DNA from: an uncultured Eggerthella sp.
GTDB taxonomy: Bacteria; Actinomycetota; Coriobacteriia; Coriobacteriales; Eggerthellaceae
DNA: 64,000 bases
NCBI GenBank assembly: GCA_902464295.1
Contig: CABQIW010000001.1
Span: 32,107-96,106, forward strand
Direction of reading: 5' to 3'
Each line of letters opens with the position of its first letter. The first letter of the stretch is position 1. Below are positions 18,496 to 28,491 of this stretch, piece after piece. The notes below the pieces were generated by a model. It was given only the letters and a program-made list of their open reading frames with translations, did not search any database and had not been told where the DNA came from. A program made the position numbers and the translations under genes.

Positions 18496-18939
18496 ATGGA
18501 TGATAAAATACCCGTGAAATTTACTAAGATGGCCCCAGAAGCCGTTACACCGTCTCATGGACGGTTTGGTGATGCTGGATACGATTTATCAAGCTTAGAA
18601 GACGTTATCTTAGAGCCTTTTGGGCGAAAACTCATCAAAACGGGCATTTCTATCGAGTTGCCGCTCGGATTTGCGGCGCTCGTTATCCCGCGAAGCGGAA
18701 ATGCAATCAATAAAGGCTTGTCGCTCGTGAACACACCCGGGCTCATCGATTCGAATTATCGAGGCGAGCTAAAGGCGATCGCGATCAATCTTGACCCCAA
18801 AACTCCGATAGAAATACGCAAGGGCGATCGAATCGCACAGCTTATTGTTATCAAAGCAGAAGAAGTGGATTTCACTGAGGTTGATGAATTGAGTGAAACC
18901 GAGCGAGGGAGCGGCGGTTTTGGCTCAAGTGGTAATTAG
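18496..18939 (+). CDS. dut: Deoxyuridine 5'-triphosphate nucleotidohydrolase
   Basis: This 147-residue trimeric dUTPase cleaves dUTP to dUMP and pyrophosphate, keeping uracil out of DNA. The five family motifs are visible, including PRSGNA, the NTPGLIDSNYRGE segment with its catalytic Asp, RIAQLIV and the C-terminal GSGGFGSSG arm that closes over the substrate. AAGGG lies about 12 bp before the ATG. Confidence 0.95.
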   Translation: MDDKIPVKFTKMAPEAVTPSHGRFGDAGYDLSSLEDVILEPFGRKLIKTGISIELPLGFAALVIPRSGNAINKGLSLVNTPGLIDSNYRGELKAIAINLDPKTPIEIRKGDRIAQLIVIKAEEVDFTEVDELSETERGSGGFGSSGN

Positions 18940-19014
18940 CACTCTTGGTTCACCTGCTCATTCTCTATATTAATTTGATAATATATCTTATGTAAACTAA
19001 GAACTATTTAAGAC

Positions 19015-19061
19015 AATGCGAGGATCGAGACTTCTCTCCACTCGCATTTCTTCTTCATTTT
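19015..19061 (+). terminator. Probable terminator after dut
   Basis: AATGCGAG (19015-19022) pairs perfectly with CTCGCATT (19041-19048) around an 18-nt loop with weak inner pairing. A T-rich tract follows. It lies between the convergent genes dut and rdgB. An 11-bp direct repeat, ACTAAGAACTA (18996-19006 and 19064-19074), brackets it. Confidence 0.55.
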
Positions 19062-19132
19062 TGACTAAGAACTACTGTGCGACCGTCTTGTTCTTGCGCC
19101 AGAGAGCAACAGGATTTGGCAAAGCGCATGCG

Positions 19133-19729
19133 TTAGTACGAAAGCTTGTCCATGAGATCACGCAGCGCACGGGCACGATGTGACACCTTCTGCTTCTCGA
19201 CAAGCCCGAGCTCTGCAAACGTGTATTCGTTATCGAAGTCATCCGGCAAGAAGAGCGGATCGTAGCCAAAGCCCTCACTGCCGCGTTCCTCGAACCCGAT
19301 CAAGCCTTCGACCCTGCCTTCTGCAGTGGTCTCGGTTCCATCTTCATCGATGAAGCATAGCACGCACGAAAAGTGAGCTGTGCGATCTTCAGGTCCAACC
19401 TGTGCGATATTCTCAAGCAAGAATGCATTGTTCTTTTTGTCATTTCCCTCTTCTCCCGCATAGCGCGACGAATAGACCCCTGGTGCACCATCGAGCGCAT
19501 CAACGAGCAGGCCTGAATCGTCTGCAAGGACCGCACAACCTGAAAGCTCATGAGCAGCCTGAGCTTTGATACGAGCATTCTCGATGAGCGTGGTGCCTGT
19601 TTCATCCGGATTAGATTCGATGCCCGCTTGAGCAAGACTCTCGCATTCCCAGTCGAGCGCGGAGAAGAAATCAGAGATCTCCTCAACCTTATGAGCATTG
19701 TTGGTTGCGATGATTACCTTTTTAGCCAT
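19133..19729 (-). CDS. rdgB: XTP/dITP diphosphatase (RdgB/Ham1)
   Basis: This 198-residue house-cleaning pyrophosphatase removes deaminated purine triphosphates. Typical features are the N-terminal ATNNAHKVEEI, ADDSGLLVDAL with active-site acids, the GAPGVYSSRYAG segment and the FGYDPLF motif. I start at the ATG that gives MAKKVI; an upstream in-frame ATG adds three residues. It is the last gene of the long minus-strand run and follows murI by 12 bp. Confidence 0.95.
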   Translation of the reverse strand: MAKKVIIATNNAHKVEEISDFFSALDWECESLAQAGIESNPDETGTTLIENARIKAQAAHELSGCAVLADDSGLLVDALDGAPGVYSSRYAGEEGNDKKNNAFLLENIAQVGPEDRTAHFSCVLCFIDEDGTETTAEGRVEGLIGFEERGSEGFGYDPLFLPDDFDNEYTFAELGLVEKQKVSHRARALRDLMDKLSY

Positions 19730-19741
19730 GAAAGGCACTCC

Positions 19742-20680
19742 TTATAAGACGATATGAGTAAGGTGGTCGAGCGGGAAACGAAGTACGCGGGTACCAAATC
19801 GCCTGAACGCTTCAATATCATCACCTGATGTGAAGAACTCGTAGCGAGCTTCATTGTCGGGACGCGCGGCGATCCCCTGACGGCTCAAGATATCAGCACA
19901 ATCACGCGCAACCTCAGAAGCTGAGGAGATGAGCACCACTTCCCTACCCATCACGCCTCCGATCAGGGATTTCAATAACGGAAAGTGAGTGCAACCCAGT
20001 ACGAGCGTATCGACATCACAGCGACGAAGTGGATCGAGATAGTCTTGCGCGATCTCTTGGAACTCTGGTCGAATATAGACCTGCGAAGCGAGCGAAGTGT
20101 AGTTCTCGATAGGCCCTTTTGCCATCTGAATGCCCAGTTCAGCGATCTCGACGAACCGAGGTGTTGCTGTTGCGAACACGGTGATGCCCGCATCGTTCGC
20201 ACGAATGGCATGCGTGTAGACATCCGATTCGACCGTGCCCTTCGTAGCGATGACCCCTACCCTCTTGTTGCGGGTGGCCCTTGCAGCCGCACGCGCTCCC
20301 GGCTCTACTACGCCGATGACGGGTACCGGAAACTTCGTTTGCGCCAAGCTCAGTCCAGCCGCAGTTGCTGTATTGCAGGCGATCACGATCATCTTAACAC
20401 CCTGGTCCACAAGCCAGGTGCCGATCTGCTCAACGAAAGAAGCAACCTCATCGAATGAGCGTGGACCATAAGGACAATGAAGCGTGTCTCCAAAGTAGAT
20501 GATGTTCTCGTGCGGGAGCGCCTTCATGATCTCGCGCGCAACAGTAAGACCACCAAAACCAGAATCGAAGACTCCGATCGGTGCATCGTCATAAGACAGA
20601 TCGCGCTTTCCTACGATCCCCTCCTCTTGCGTACCGAAGAAACGATACGGTTCGCTCTGTTTATCTGCTCGATCGCTCAT
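19742..20680 (-). CDS. murI: Glutamate racemase
   Basis: This 312-residue enzyme makes D-glutamate for peptidoglycan. The catalytic pair is visible in ACNTATAA and GCTHFPLL, with the FDSGFGGLTV start motif and FGDTLHCPYG. About 35 residues precede the usual beginning, so translation may begin further in, but no better start with a ribosome-binding site is evident. It lies between a peptidoglycan transpeptidase and rdgB on the same strand. Confidence 0.93.
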   Translation of the reverse strand: MSDRADKQSEPYRFFGTQEEGIVGKRDLSYDDAPIGVFDSGFGGLTVAREIMKALPHENIIYFGDTLHCPYGPRSFDEVASFVEQIGTWLVDQGVKMIVIACNTATAAGLSLAQTKFPVPVIGVVEPGARAAARATRNKRVGVIATKGTVESDVYTHAIRANDAGITVFATATPRFVEIAELGIQMAKGPIENYTSLASQVYIRPEFQEIAQDYLDPLRRCDVDTLVLGCTHFPLLKSLIGGVMGREVVLISSASEVARDCADILSRQGIAARPDNEARYEFFTSGDDIEAFRRFGTRVLRFPLDHLTHIVL

Positions 20681-20709
20681 GTTCAGAAAAGTCCATCGCT
20701 CATCAGGGA

Positions 20710-22209
20710 TTATTCATGAACAAGGACAGCCACATTAGTAGTGAGGTTGTCGTAGAACCACTTCGCGGCATCTGTTGGAAGGTTCACGCAGCCATGCGAA
20801 CCGTTGCCCTTATAGATCGAACCCCCGAACTTACCACGCCAGCTGGCATCGTGCAGACCGATGCTGTTGCGGATGAAGGGCATCCAATAAGTAACATGCG
20901 TTTCGTAATCTTTCGTGCCATCAGCATTGAAGCCTGTCAGCACCTCAGGGCTCTTCTTAGCGCGAAGATAATACAGTCCGGTAGGTGTCGAGCGCCCTTT
21001 GCTCACGTCACCCGTAACGCAATCGGTCACAAAGAGCTCTTCGTCTTTTTCGTTGTAGTAACGCACCTTTTGCTCGGAAAGGTCGATGTCGACATAGGCG
21101 GTCCAATCACGCCCGCCAGGTCCGTTGTACACATCGGCAGTTTGCTCGCAGGGAATATCGATCGCCTCGAAATTACCGGCAGTAACATTTCCAATGAGTG
21201 TGCTCGCAAGATCGGCAGTGCTCACCTTCCAACCGTACACTCCCCCACTTACGGTAACGTTCTTTCCGTCGGGGCGTTTGAACGTGCGCTTCGTGCCGAT
21301 CGTATTGAGCTCAGTACCCTTCTGCTCCGCCCAAGCGGCAACCGCTGCCTGATCGAGGGTTGGCATGAGGGTTTCAGGGTCGAGCGTGAGCCAAGAAACG
21401 AGCAGATCCTTGCCCACTTTACCTGCAGAGACCGTGCCTTCAGCAAGCGTAAGATCGATCTCGCCACTGATGAGGGTTTGTGCTGCAGGAAGCGCTTGCT
21501 TGAAGCGCTCGTCGCTCGCAAAGATAGTCGGCTGGATGAAGACCTCATCATTCAGCCGATAGGCGGGTTCCAATGAAGCGAGGCACTCGTCCACTTTAGC
21601 GATGAAAGCTTCCGCATCGATCTGGTTGCCATACACCTCATCTTTCACCACAACGAGATTGATGCGCTCGTCATAAGCGATGGTCGCATCAGCGCTTGGC
21701 GTAGCTTCCTTGTTGTAGGTCTCTACCGTAGGCGTGAGGATCTCTGCAACCTTATCGTGATCGAACGAAGCATCGATCACATGACTTACGTCGTGGCTGC
21801 CAAAGACCTCAATGGGCCAGAGCCAGACATTCTGCGCCTCGAACGCATCCGCTTTGAGCTTTTCAGGGTCAACAGAGAGGTCGACTTGGTCTGAAGTGAT
21901 GTCCTGGATGTAGTCATCTCCCGTGATGGTGAGCTTGTACCCCGGCACTTGAGCTTCGACCTTATCAACGAACGCGGTATCTGCCTGGTAGGAGATGTCT
22001 TCATCGTTGAAGCGCGTGTTCGGATAGAAGTGGGACGAAAAGAACAGCGCACCTGCTGCATACACGACAACGAGCGACGCAAGAATGACCAAGAGCGTGA
22101 TGAGCAGCACCTTCTTCTTGGTACGCATCTTCTTAGGCTGCCCTTCATCAGCAGCTATAACGACCTCATCTTGGTTCTCTATTTGAGCAGAAGCTTCAGC
22201 GTCTGTCAT
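20710..22209 (-). CDS. L,D-transpeptidase (YkuD) with peptidoglycan-binding domain
   Basis: This 499-residue cell-wall enzyme has a cytoplasmic N-terminus, one membrane helix at about residues 30-55 and an extracellular stretch resembling PG_binding_4 repeats. The C-terminal YkuD domain has the catalytic Cys in SHGCVNLP. It should form 3-3 cross-links or attach proteins to peptidoglycan. It is encoded 29 bp before murI, so two envelope functions may be co-expressed. Confidence 0.9.
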   Translation of the reverse strand: MTDAEASAQIENQDEVVIAADEGQPKKMRTKKKVLLITLLVILASLVVVYAAGALFFSSHFYPNTRFNDEDISYQADTAFVDKVEAQVPGYKLTITGDDYIQDITSDQVDLSVDPEKLKADAFEAQNVWLWPIEVFGSHDVSHVIDASFDHDKVAEILTPTVETYNKEATPSADATIAYDERINLVVVKDEVYGNQIDAEAFIAKVDECLASLEPAYRLNDEVFIQPTIFASDERFKQALPAAQTLISGEIDLTLAEGTVSAGKVGKDLLVSWLTLDPETLMPTLDQAAVAAWAEQKGTELNTIGTKRTFKRPDGKNVTVSGGVYGWKVSTADLASTLIGNVTAGNFEAIDIPCEQTADVYNGPGGRDWTAYVDIDLSEQKVRYYNEKDEELFVTDCVTGDVSKGRSTPTGLYYLRAKKSPEVLTGFNADGTKDYETHVTYWMPFIRNSIGLHDASWRGKFGGSIYKGNGSHGCVNLPTDAAKWFYDNLTTNVAVLVHE

Positions 22210-22234
22210 AGTCGTCAGTCTTTCTTATCAGTTG

Positions 22235-22269
22235 CGTTCAGAAACGCACGCCATGCGCCCTTCTGAACG
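22235..22269. repeat. Strong intercistronic hairpin between aspS and L,D-transpeptidase gene
   Basis: CGTTCAGAA (22235-22243) and TTCTGAACG (22261-22269) form a perfect 9-bp inverted repeat. The region between can form a second short stem. Neither strand has a T-tract after it, so it is more likely an RNA stability or processing element than a terminator. Confidence 0.5.
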
Positions 22270-22273
22270 ATGA

Positions 22274-24052
22274 TTACAGGATACGAAGACCTACTTCCTT
22301 GAGCTGACGAGCGGTTACCTGATTGGGTGCACCCGTCATAGGATCGGAAGCAGAAGAGGTCTTCGGGAACGCGATCACGTCACGAATGGATTGCTTGTCG
22401 GCAAGCAGCATGACCAAGCGGTCGAGGCCGAGCGCGATACCACCATGGGGTGGTGCGCCAAGCTCGAGCGCATGGATGAGGTGACCGAACTTCTCTTCGA
22501 TCTCTTCATCGGTGAGGCCGCATACCTTCAAGATGCGCTTCTGTTCCTCGGCGTCGTGAATACGGATCGTGCCGCCACCCACTTCAAAACCATCCATGAC
22601 CAGGTCATACGAGTAGCTACCGCAAGCGAGCGGATCAGATTCGATCTTATCGAGGTCTTCTTCGAGCACATGCGTGAACGGATGGTGCTCCGCGCTGTAC
22701 TTGCCCTCGTCTTCGTCATAGTGGAACATCGGGAAATTGACCACCCAGAGCAACGCATGGCCTTCACGCGGGATATCGAGCGCCTTTGCCATATGAAGAC
22801 GAAGCGCTGCGAGCACCGCATTGGCCACTTCATAGGTGTCTGCTGCGAAGAGGACCAGATCGCCCGGTTCGACGTCGAGTGCCTCTTTGATGCCAGCGAA
22901 TTCCTCATCGGAGAAGAACTTGATGATGGGGCTCTTTTCCTTGCCATCAGAAGTGAACGCGATCCATGCCATGCCTTTAGCGCCATTCGCTTCGGCGATA
23001 GAAGCGAGCTTCTCGATCTCGCCACGGCTCCAGTCACCTGCGCCCTTAGCGTTGATCGCCTTCACGATGCCGCCAGACTGTGCGACGCTCGAGAACACCT
23101 TAAAACCGGAATCCTTCACGATATCGGTGATGTCAACGAGTTCCATGCCGAAACGTGTATCGGGACGATCGCAGCCGAAACGATCCATCGCTTCACGGTA
23201 TTGCATGCGCTGAAGCGGGAATTCGTGCTCAACACCTACAGCCTTGAGCGCTTCGGCGAGCACCTCTTCCATGAGGTTCATGACATCTTCGCCCTCAACG
23301 AAGCTCATCTCGATGTCTACCTGGGTGAATTCAGGCTGGCGATCCGCACGAAGGTCTTCGTCGCGGAAGCAGCGTGCGATCTGATAGTAACGTTCAACGC
23401 CACCGATCATGAGCATCTGCTTGAACTGCTGAGGAGACTGCGGCAATGCGTAGAATGTGCCCGGGTTCGGACGCGAAGGAACGATGTAGTCGCGTGCGCC
23501 TTCTGGCGTGGAATTTGCAAGGATCGGGGTCTCAATCTCGAGAAAGCCGTGTTCGTTCAGCGCTGAGCGCATCGCTTGCGCAACTGCATGGCGCAGCGCG
23601 AGCGCCTGATACATCTCAGGACGACGCAAGTCGAGATAGCGCCATTTCATACGCGTGGTCTCATCGGTCTCGATGCCGTCTTCGATCGAGAACGGCGGCG
23701 TGAGAGATTTGTTGAGCACCTGAAGGCCGTTTGCGAGCACCTCGATCTGACCCGTTGCCATATCGGGGTTCTCGGCGCCTTCTTGACGAGCGCGCACCTT
23801 ACCTTCGATCTTGATGACCCATTCGCGCCCGAGATGCTCGGCGATCGCGAACTCTTCAGGCGTAACGCAATCGGGGTCGATGACCACCTGCGTATATCCA
23901 TCGCGGTCACGCAGGTCGACGAAGATCAGTCCGCCATGATCGCGATTGTGCCAAACCCAACCGGTCAAAACGACTTCTTCGCCAATATCTTCTTTGCGAA
24001 GTTCGCCGCAGGTCTTGGTGTGCATGCTGAACTTGTTGTTAAGTTCGCTCAT
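22274..24052 (-). CDS. aspS: Aspartyl-tRNA synthetase
   Basis: This 592-residue class IIb synthetase has an N-terminal OB-fold anticodon domain (about 15-110), a catalytic core and the bacterial GAD insert (about 300-420). Motif 3 is in GGIALGLDRLVML. Length and layout are those of bacterial AspRS. AAGGAGA lies about 10 bp before the ATG. Whether it also charges tRNA-Asn cannot be decided here; gatCAB genes are not in the window. It follows hisS on the same strand, a common pairing. Confidence 0.96.
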   Translation of the reverse strand: MSELNNKFSMHTKTCGELRKEDIGEEVVLTGWVWHNRDHGGLIFVDLRDRDGYTQVVIDPDCVTPEEFAIAEHLGREWVIKIEGKVRARQEGAENPDMATGQIEVLANGLQVLNKSLTPPFSIEDGIETDETTRMKWRYLDLRRPEMYQALALRHAVAQAMRSALNEHGFLEIETPILANSTPEGARDYIVPSRPNPGTFYALPQSPQQFKQMLMIGGVERYYQIARCFRDEDLRADRQPEFTQVDIEMSFVEGEDVMNLMEEVLAEALKAVGVEHEFPLQRMQYREAMDRFGCDRPDTRFGMELVDITDIVKDSGFKVFSSVAQSGGIVKAINAKGAGDWSRGEIEKLASIAEANGAKGMAWIAFTSDGKEKSPIIKFFSDEEFAGIKEALDVEPGDLVLFAADTYEVANAVLAALRLHMAKALDIPREGHALLWVVNFPMFHYDEDEGKYSAEHHPFTHVLEEDLDKIESDPLACGSYSYDLVMDGFEVGGGTIRIHDAEEQKRILKVCGLTDEEIEEKFGHLIHALELGAPPHGGIALGLDRLVMLLADKQSIRDVIAFPKTSSASDPMTGAPNQVTARQLKEVGLRIL

Positions 24053-24119
24053 CGTTTGAATCTCTCCTTGTAGTGTGTTGAATCGAAGGTTGATAATTGC
24101 TCTCTATTAAACCAGGCTG

Positions 24120-25478
24120 TTATGGTAAAGATGTGATGATGTCGCCCAAGGTAGTGGGCTCTTCGGTCAAAGCAGCGTTTTCTAGGGCTTTAGTGAACTT
24201 TGCGAGATCGAGCGCTGTTTCCTCGTGCGCATCCATGTCGCGACAGGTGAGCGCATTTTGTGCAAGCTCATCGGGGCCGACTACGAGCACATAGGAGGCT
24301 TGCTGCTTTCCTGCAGACTTGAACTGCGCCTTCAGGCTCTTGCCCACATGGTCCATATCAGAAGCGATACCCGCATCGCGCAAGCGCTGCAAGAGCATGA
24401 AAGCCTGCGGTTTTACCGACGCATCGACGCAAGCGACGAAGCACTCGATCGTGCGGGATTCTGGGAAGGTGAACCCTTGTGCCTCGAGGGCCAAGATGCA
24501 GCGTTCGAAGCCGAGCGCGAAACCGAAGCCCGGCATCGGCTGACCACCGATCTCTTCCATGAGCTTGTCGTAGCGCCCACCACCACCGATGGCGTTCTGA
24601 GCACCCATACCCTCTTTCACCTGGACTTCGAAGACGGTTCGCGTGTAGTAATCGAGACCACGTACGAGCGTGGGGTCTTCAACATAGCTGATCTTCGCAT
24701 CATCGAGATACGCTTTCACCTGTGCATAGTGCGCCTTGCATTCTCCGCAGAGTGCATCCGTGATGAGCGGCGCATCCTCCATAACTTGAACACAGGCTTC
24801 TTGTTTGCAGTCGAACGCACGAAGGGGGTTGGTGCGCGCGCGAGTGCGACATTCCTCACAAAGATCCGCCTCATGATCGATGAGGAACTGCGCGACCGCA
24901 TCGCGATATGCCGGCCTGCAGGTTTCACACCCCATCGAATTGATAAGCAGCGTAAGCTTGCTCGTGTCAAGCCCGATCGCCTCGTAAAAACGCATGAGCA
25001 TGATGATCGCTTCAGCATCGATAGAAGGGTCTTCCGAGCCTAAGCATTCGATGCCAACTTGGTTGAATTGACGCTGCCTGCCCTTCTGAACGTTCTCAGC
25101 ACGGAACATCGGACCGGCATACATGAGCTTTGCGGGTAGACCGCCTGGCGAAACCAGATTATGCTGCGCGACAGCACGCACCACCGAGGCGGTTCCCTCA
25201 GGACGCAGGCTGAAACGGCTATTGCTCTTCACATGACCGCCGCCAAGCAAGGTCTTAAGGTTTTCGCCCGTGATCGTGGCGAACATCTCTTTAGAGACCA
25301 CATCGGTTGCCTCTCCGATGCCGCGCACGAAAAGCTCGGTCTGCTCGAAGATGGGCGTTTCGATCGGCTCGTAACCATAGCGCGAGAACACCCAAGAAGC
25401 GCAGCGCTTGAAATGATCCCATATACGTGACTGCTTGGGAAGCAGGTCGGTCGTACCTTTAGGGGCTTGAAGTGCCAT
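24120..25478 (-). CDS. hisS: Histidyl-tRNA synthetase
   Basis: This 452-residue class IIa synthetase shows motif 2 (RPEGTASVVRA), the HisA box RGLDYYTRTVFEV and the C-terminal anticodon-binding domain (about 335-430). A cysteine-rich stretch near residues 185-245 is longer than in the E. coli enzyme but common in Gram-positives. It starts 15 bp after leuB ends, so it is probably part of the same transcript. Confidence 0.96.
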   Translation of the reverse strand: MALQAPKGTTDLLPKQSRIWDHFKRCASWVFSRYGYEPIETPIFEQTELFVRGIGEATDVVSKEMFATITGENLKTLLGGGHVKSNSRFSLRPEGTASVVRAVAQHNLVSPGGLPAKLMYAGPMFRAENVQKGRQRQFNQVGIECLGSEDPSIDAEAIIMLMRFYEAIGLDTSKLTLLINSMGCETCRPAYRDAVAQFLIDHEADLCEECRTRARTNPLRAFDCKQEACVQVMEDAPLITDALCGECKAHYAQVKAYLDDAKISYVEDPTLVRGLDYYTRTVFEVQVKEGMGAQNAIGGGGRYDKLMEEIGGQPMPGFGFALGFERCILALEAQGFTFPESRTIECFVACVDASVKPQAFMLLQRLRDAGIASDMDHVGKSLKAQFKSAGKQQASYVLVVGPDELAQNALTCRDMDAHEETALDLAKFTKALENAALTEEPTTLGDIITSLP

Positions 25479-25493
25479 AGAGAACCCGCCTGC

Positions 25494-26603
25494 TTAACCG
25501 AGGTGTGCGACCACGAGGTCGCCCATAGCTTGCGTGCCTACGATCTTGTCGGCAGGGGTCTCATCGTTGGCGATATCGCCGGTACGCCAACCTTCATCGA
25601 GCACCGCATTCACCGCTGAAACGATCGAATCGGCCGCCTCGGTCATATTGAAGGTGTAACGCAGCATCATCTCGACCGAAAGGATCTGCGCGAGCGGGTT
25701 AGCGATACCCTTACCCGCGATATCGGGCGCACTGCCATGGCTTGGCTCATAGAGCGCCGTTCCATCGCCCAGCGATGCGGAGGCGAGCATGCCGAGCGAA
25801 CCGGTGAGCATCGAAGCTTCATCGGAAAGGATATCGCCGAACATGTTCTCTGTTACCACAACATCGAACTGCTTCGGGTCGTTGATCAGCTGCATAGCGG
25901 CATTGTCGACGAGCATATCGATAAGCTCGACATCGGGATACTCCTCGGCGATACGATGCGTGATCTCGCGCCACATGCGCGAGGTTTCGAGCACGTTCGC
26001 TTTATCGATCGAGTGAACACGACCGCGACGTTTGCGTGCGGTCTCGAACGCATGACGAACGATGCGCTCAATCTCGTATTCGGAGTACATAAGCGTGTCG
26101 TAAGCCTGCTGACCAGGAGCGCCATCCACGCCTGCACCAGCAACATCATACGTACGCTCACGTTCGCCGAAATAAAGACCACCCGTGAGTTCGCGAACGA
26201 TCACGCAATCGACGCCATCGATAACGGAAGGTTTGAGCGTCGAAGCGTCCGCCAGCGCATTGAAGATCACGACCGGACGAAGGTTCGCATACAGGCCCAA
26301 GCCCTTTCGAATAGCGAGCAATCCCTGTTCTGGACGCGGTTTGCTGGGATCGGTAGTATCCCACTTCGGACCGCCGACCGCCGCAAGCAACACCGCATCA
26401 GAGCCTGAAGCGATAGCGAGCGTGGCTTCGGGAAGCGCACTACCCGTCTCATCGATCGCACGGCCACCAATGAGTGCTTCGGTGTATTCGAACGATACGC
26501 CGTATTTCACTGCGATCGCATCGAGAACCTTCACGCCTTCAGCGATGATCTCGGGACCGATGCCATCGCCAGGCAAAAGACAGATCTTGTACGTTTGAGC
26601 CAT
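25494..26603 (-). CDS. leuB: 3-isopropylmalate dehydrogenase
   Basis: This 369-residue NAD-dependent beta-decarboxylating dehydrogenase makes the leucine precursor 2-oxoisocaproate. It shows GDGIGPEI at the start, the substrate-binding arginines in the LRPVV and [10 protein letters not shown] regions, and [14 protein letters not shown] at the cofactor site. The RELTGG(L/I)YFG motif marks isopropylmalate rather than isocitrate dehydrogenase. It lies 9 bp after leuD. Confidence 0.95.
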   Translation of the reverse strand: MAQTYKICLLPGDGIGPEIIAEGVKVLDAIAVKYGVSFEYTEALIGGRAIDETGSALPEATLAIASGSDAVLLAAVGGPKWDTTDPSKPRPEQGLLAIRKGLGLYANLRPVVIFNALADASTLKPSVIDGVDCVIVRELTGGLYFGERERTYDVAGAGVDGAPGQQAYDTLMYSEYEIERIVRHAFETARKRRGRVHSIDKANVLETSRMWREITHRIAEEYPDVELIDMLVDNAAMQLINDPKQFDVVVTENMFGDILSDEASMLTGSLGMLASASLGDGTALYEPSHGSAPDIAGKGIANPLAQILSVEMMLRYTFNMTEAADSIVSAVNAVLDEGWRTGDIANDETPADKIVGTQAMGDLVVAHLG

Positions 26604-26612
26604 GCTACTCCC

Positions 26613-27110
26613 CTACTCTTTGCCCAGAACACTACGCGTGCGATTGATGAGTCCGCCCTGCTCGATGATGTCGGCGATGAAGGGCGGAAACGGTTGAGCG
26701 GTGAATACCTGGCCCGTGGTCTCATCGGTGATCGTACCGGTCTCCGTTTCGACCGAGACAACATGGCCCTCTTCGATCGCGTCGACCGCTTCGGGGCATT
26801 CAAGGATCGCAAGGCCCGTGTTGATGGAGTTGCGATAGAAGATGCGCGCGAAGCTCTTTGCGATGACCGCATCGACACCCGCAGCCTTGATGGCGATAGG
26901 CGCATGCTCGCGCGAGGAGCCGCAACCGAAGTTCTCTTCAGCAACGATGATATCGCCGGGGTTCACCTTTTCGACGAAGGTCGCGTCCAGATCTTCCAGA
27001 CAATGCTTTGCGAGTTCAGCAGGGTCGGAGGTGTTAAGATAGCGCGCAGGGATGATGACGTCGGTATCAACGTCTCTTCCGTAGCGATGTACCGTACCTT
27101 TATAGTTCAT
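26613..27110 (-). CDS. leuD: 3-isopropylmalate dehydratase small subunit (short type)
   Basis: This 165-residue swivel-domain subunit partners LeuC. GCGSSREHAP near residues 57-66 is the family signature. The length fits the short type found in archaea and anaerobes, not the 200-residue enterobacterial type. AGGAG lies just before the ATG. The flanking gaps to leuC and leuB are 9 bp each. Confidence 0.94.
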   Translation of the reverse strand: MNYKGTVHRYGRDVDTDVIIPARYLNTSDPAELAKHCLEDLDATFVEKVNPGDIIVAEENFGCGSSREHAPIAIKAAGVDAVIAKSFARIFYRNSINTGLAILECPEAVDAIEEGHVVSVETETGTITDETTGQVFTAQPFPPFIADIIEQGGLINRTRSVLGKE

Positions 27111-27119
27111 GAATTGCTC

Positions 27120-28388
27120 CTAATCTATATCTTCAGGCAGACCGATGTGACCAAGCACCGCGCTTGCAGCGGCGACAGCTGGCGAAGAGAGATATACCTC
27201 GCTCGTAGGATCGCCCATACGGCCAACGAAATTTCGATTGGTGGTAGCGATCGCGCGCTCCCCTGCTGCCAAGATGCCCATATAGCCACCAAGGCACGGA
27301 CCGCACGTAGGGGTCGAGACCGCACAGTTCGCATCGAGGAAGATATCCATGAGGCCCTCTTCTATGCACTGGCGATATACCTGCTGCGTTGCCGGAATGA
27401 TGATGCAGCGTACGAAGGGATGAACTTTGCGACCCTTGAGCACTGCAGCAGCTTGACGCATATCCTCGATGCGTCCGTTGGTGCATGAGCCGATGACCGC
27501 CTGATCGATCTTCACATCGCGCGCTTCGCTCGCGGGATGCGTGTTGGAAGGAAGGTGCGGGAAGGCAACGGTGGGAACGATGTCCTCTGCCTTGATGTCG
27601 ATCACACGCGCATAGACTGCATCAGGATCGGAATGGTACTCAGTGAAGGGTCGTTCAGCGCGTACCTTCAGGTATTCACGCGTAATATCGTCGACCGGGA
27701 TGAGGCCTGCTTTGCCACCTGCTTCGATGGCCATATTCGAAATGGAAAGACGCTCGTCCATGCTCAGGCTCTCGATCGCAGAACCACGGAACTCCATTGC
27801 CTGATAGAGCGCGCCATCAACACCGATAAGACCGATGATGTGCAGGATGATATCCTTGCCAGTAACGCCAGGATTGAGCGTGCCTTCGATGTTGAAAAGG
27901 ATCGATTCGGGAACCTTAAACCACGCTTTGCCGGTTGCAAGACCCACGCCTGCATCGGTCGAGCCAACACCGGTGGAGAACGCACCGAGCGCGCCATACG
28001 TACAGGTATGACTATCGGCACCGATGATCAGATCGCCTGCGCCAACAACGCCTTGTTCAGGCAAGAGCGCATGCTCGACACCCATGCAGCCTACTTCGTA
28101 ATAGTGCGTGATGCCCTGTTCGCGTGCGAAATCGCGTACGGTCTTCGCCTGCTCGGCGCTCTTGATGTCCTTGTTGGGAGTATAGTGATCGGGAACGAGC
28201 GCGATCTTCGTGGGATCGAATACGCTATCGACACCGATCTTCTTGAACTCCTGGATTGCGATCGGCGCAGTGATGTCGTTTGCCAACACCAGATCCAAAT
28301 CGCATTCGATAAGCTGCCCAGGAACGACCTCATCAAGGCCGGCGTGGGCGGCAAGGATCTTTTCAGCCATGGTCATCGGACGTGCCAT
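27120..28388 (-). CDS. leuC: 3-isopropylmalate dehydratase large subunit (short type)
   Basis: This 422-residue aconitase-family subunit isomerises 2- to 3-isopropylmalate. The [4Fe-4S] ligands are visible as Cys in [10 protein letters not shown] and the CxxC in [10 protein letters not shown]. Its length fits the LeuC/HacA short type, matching the short LeuD. AAGGAG precedes the ATG. A -10-like TATACT lies on the minus strand at 28438-28443 but without a good -35. leuA is not in the window. Confidence 0.94.
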   Translation of the reverse strand: MARPMTMAEKILAAHAGLDEVVPGQLIECDLDLVLANDITAPIAIQEFKKIGVDSVFDPTKIALVPDHYTPNKDIKSAEQAKTVRDFAREQGITHYYEVGCMGVEHALLPEQGVVGAGDLIIGADSHTCTYGALGAFSTGVGSTDAGVGLATGKAWFKVPESILFNIEGTLNPGVTGKDIILHIIGLIGVDGALYQAMEFRGSAIESLSMDERLSISNMAIEAGGKAGLIPVDDITREYLKVRAERPFTEYHSDPDAVYARVIDIKAEDIVPTVAFPHLPSNTHPASEARDVKIDQAVIGSCTNGRIEDMRQAAAVLKGRKVHPFVRCIIIPATQQVYRQCIEEGLMDIFLDANCAVSTPTCGPCLGGYMGILAAGERAIATTNRNFVGRMGDPTSEVYLSSPAVAAASAVLGHIGLPEDID

Positions 28389-28491
28389 ATGCGCTCCTTT
28401 TCTTGCGATAGTTTTTGTGCAAATGGAAAACTAAATCAGTATAGCGCAAGTACTGTTCGGGAGCGCTTTCAAGTGCACCAAAGGAGCAAAA

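Noticed and set aside
19072..19278. Minus-strand open frame of 68 codons near the rdgB end
   Set aside because: It overlaps rdgB in another frame, is Arg/Ser-rich like other shadow frames here, and matches nothing I know.
22391..23566. 391-codon plus-strand frame opposite aspS
   Set aside because: It is an antisense shadow of aspS. Codon use on the aspS strand and full family match show which is real.
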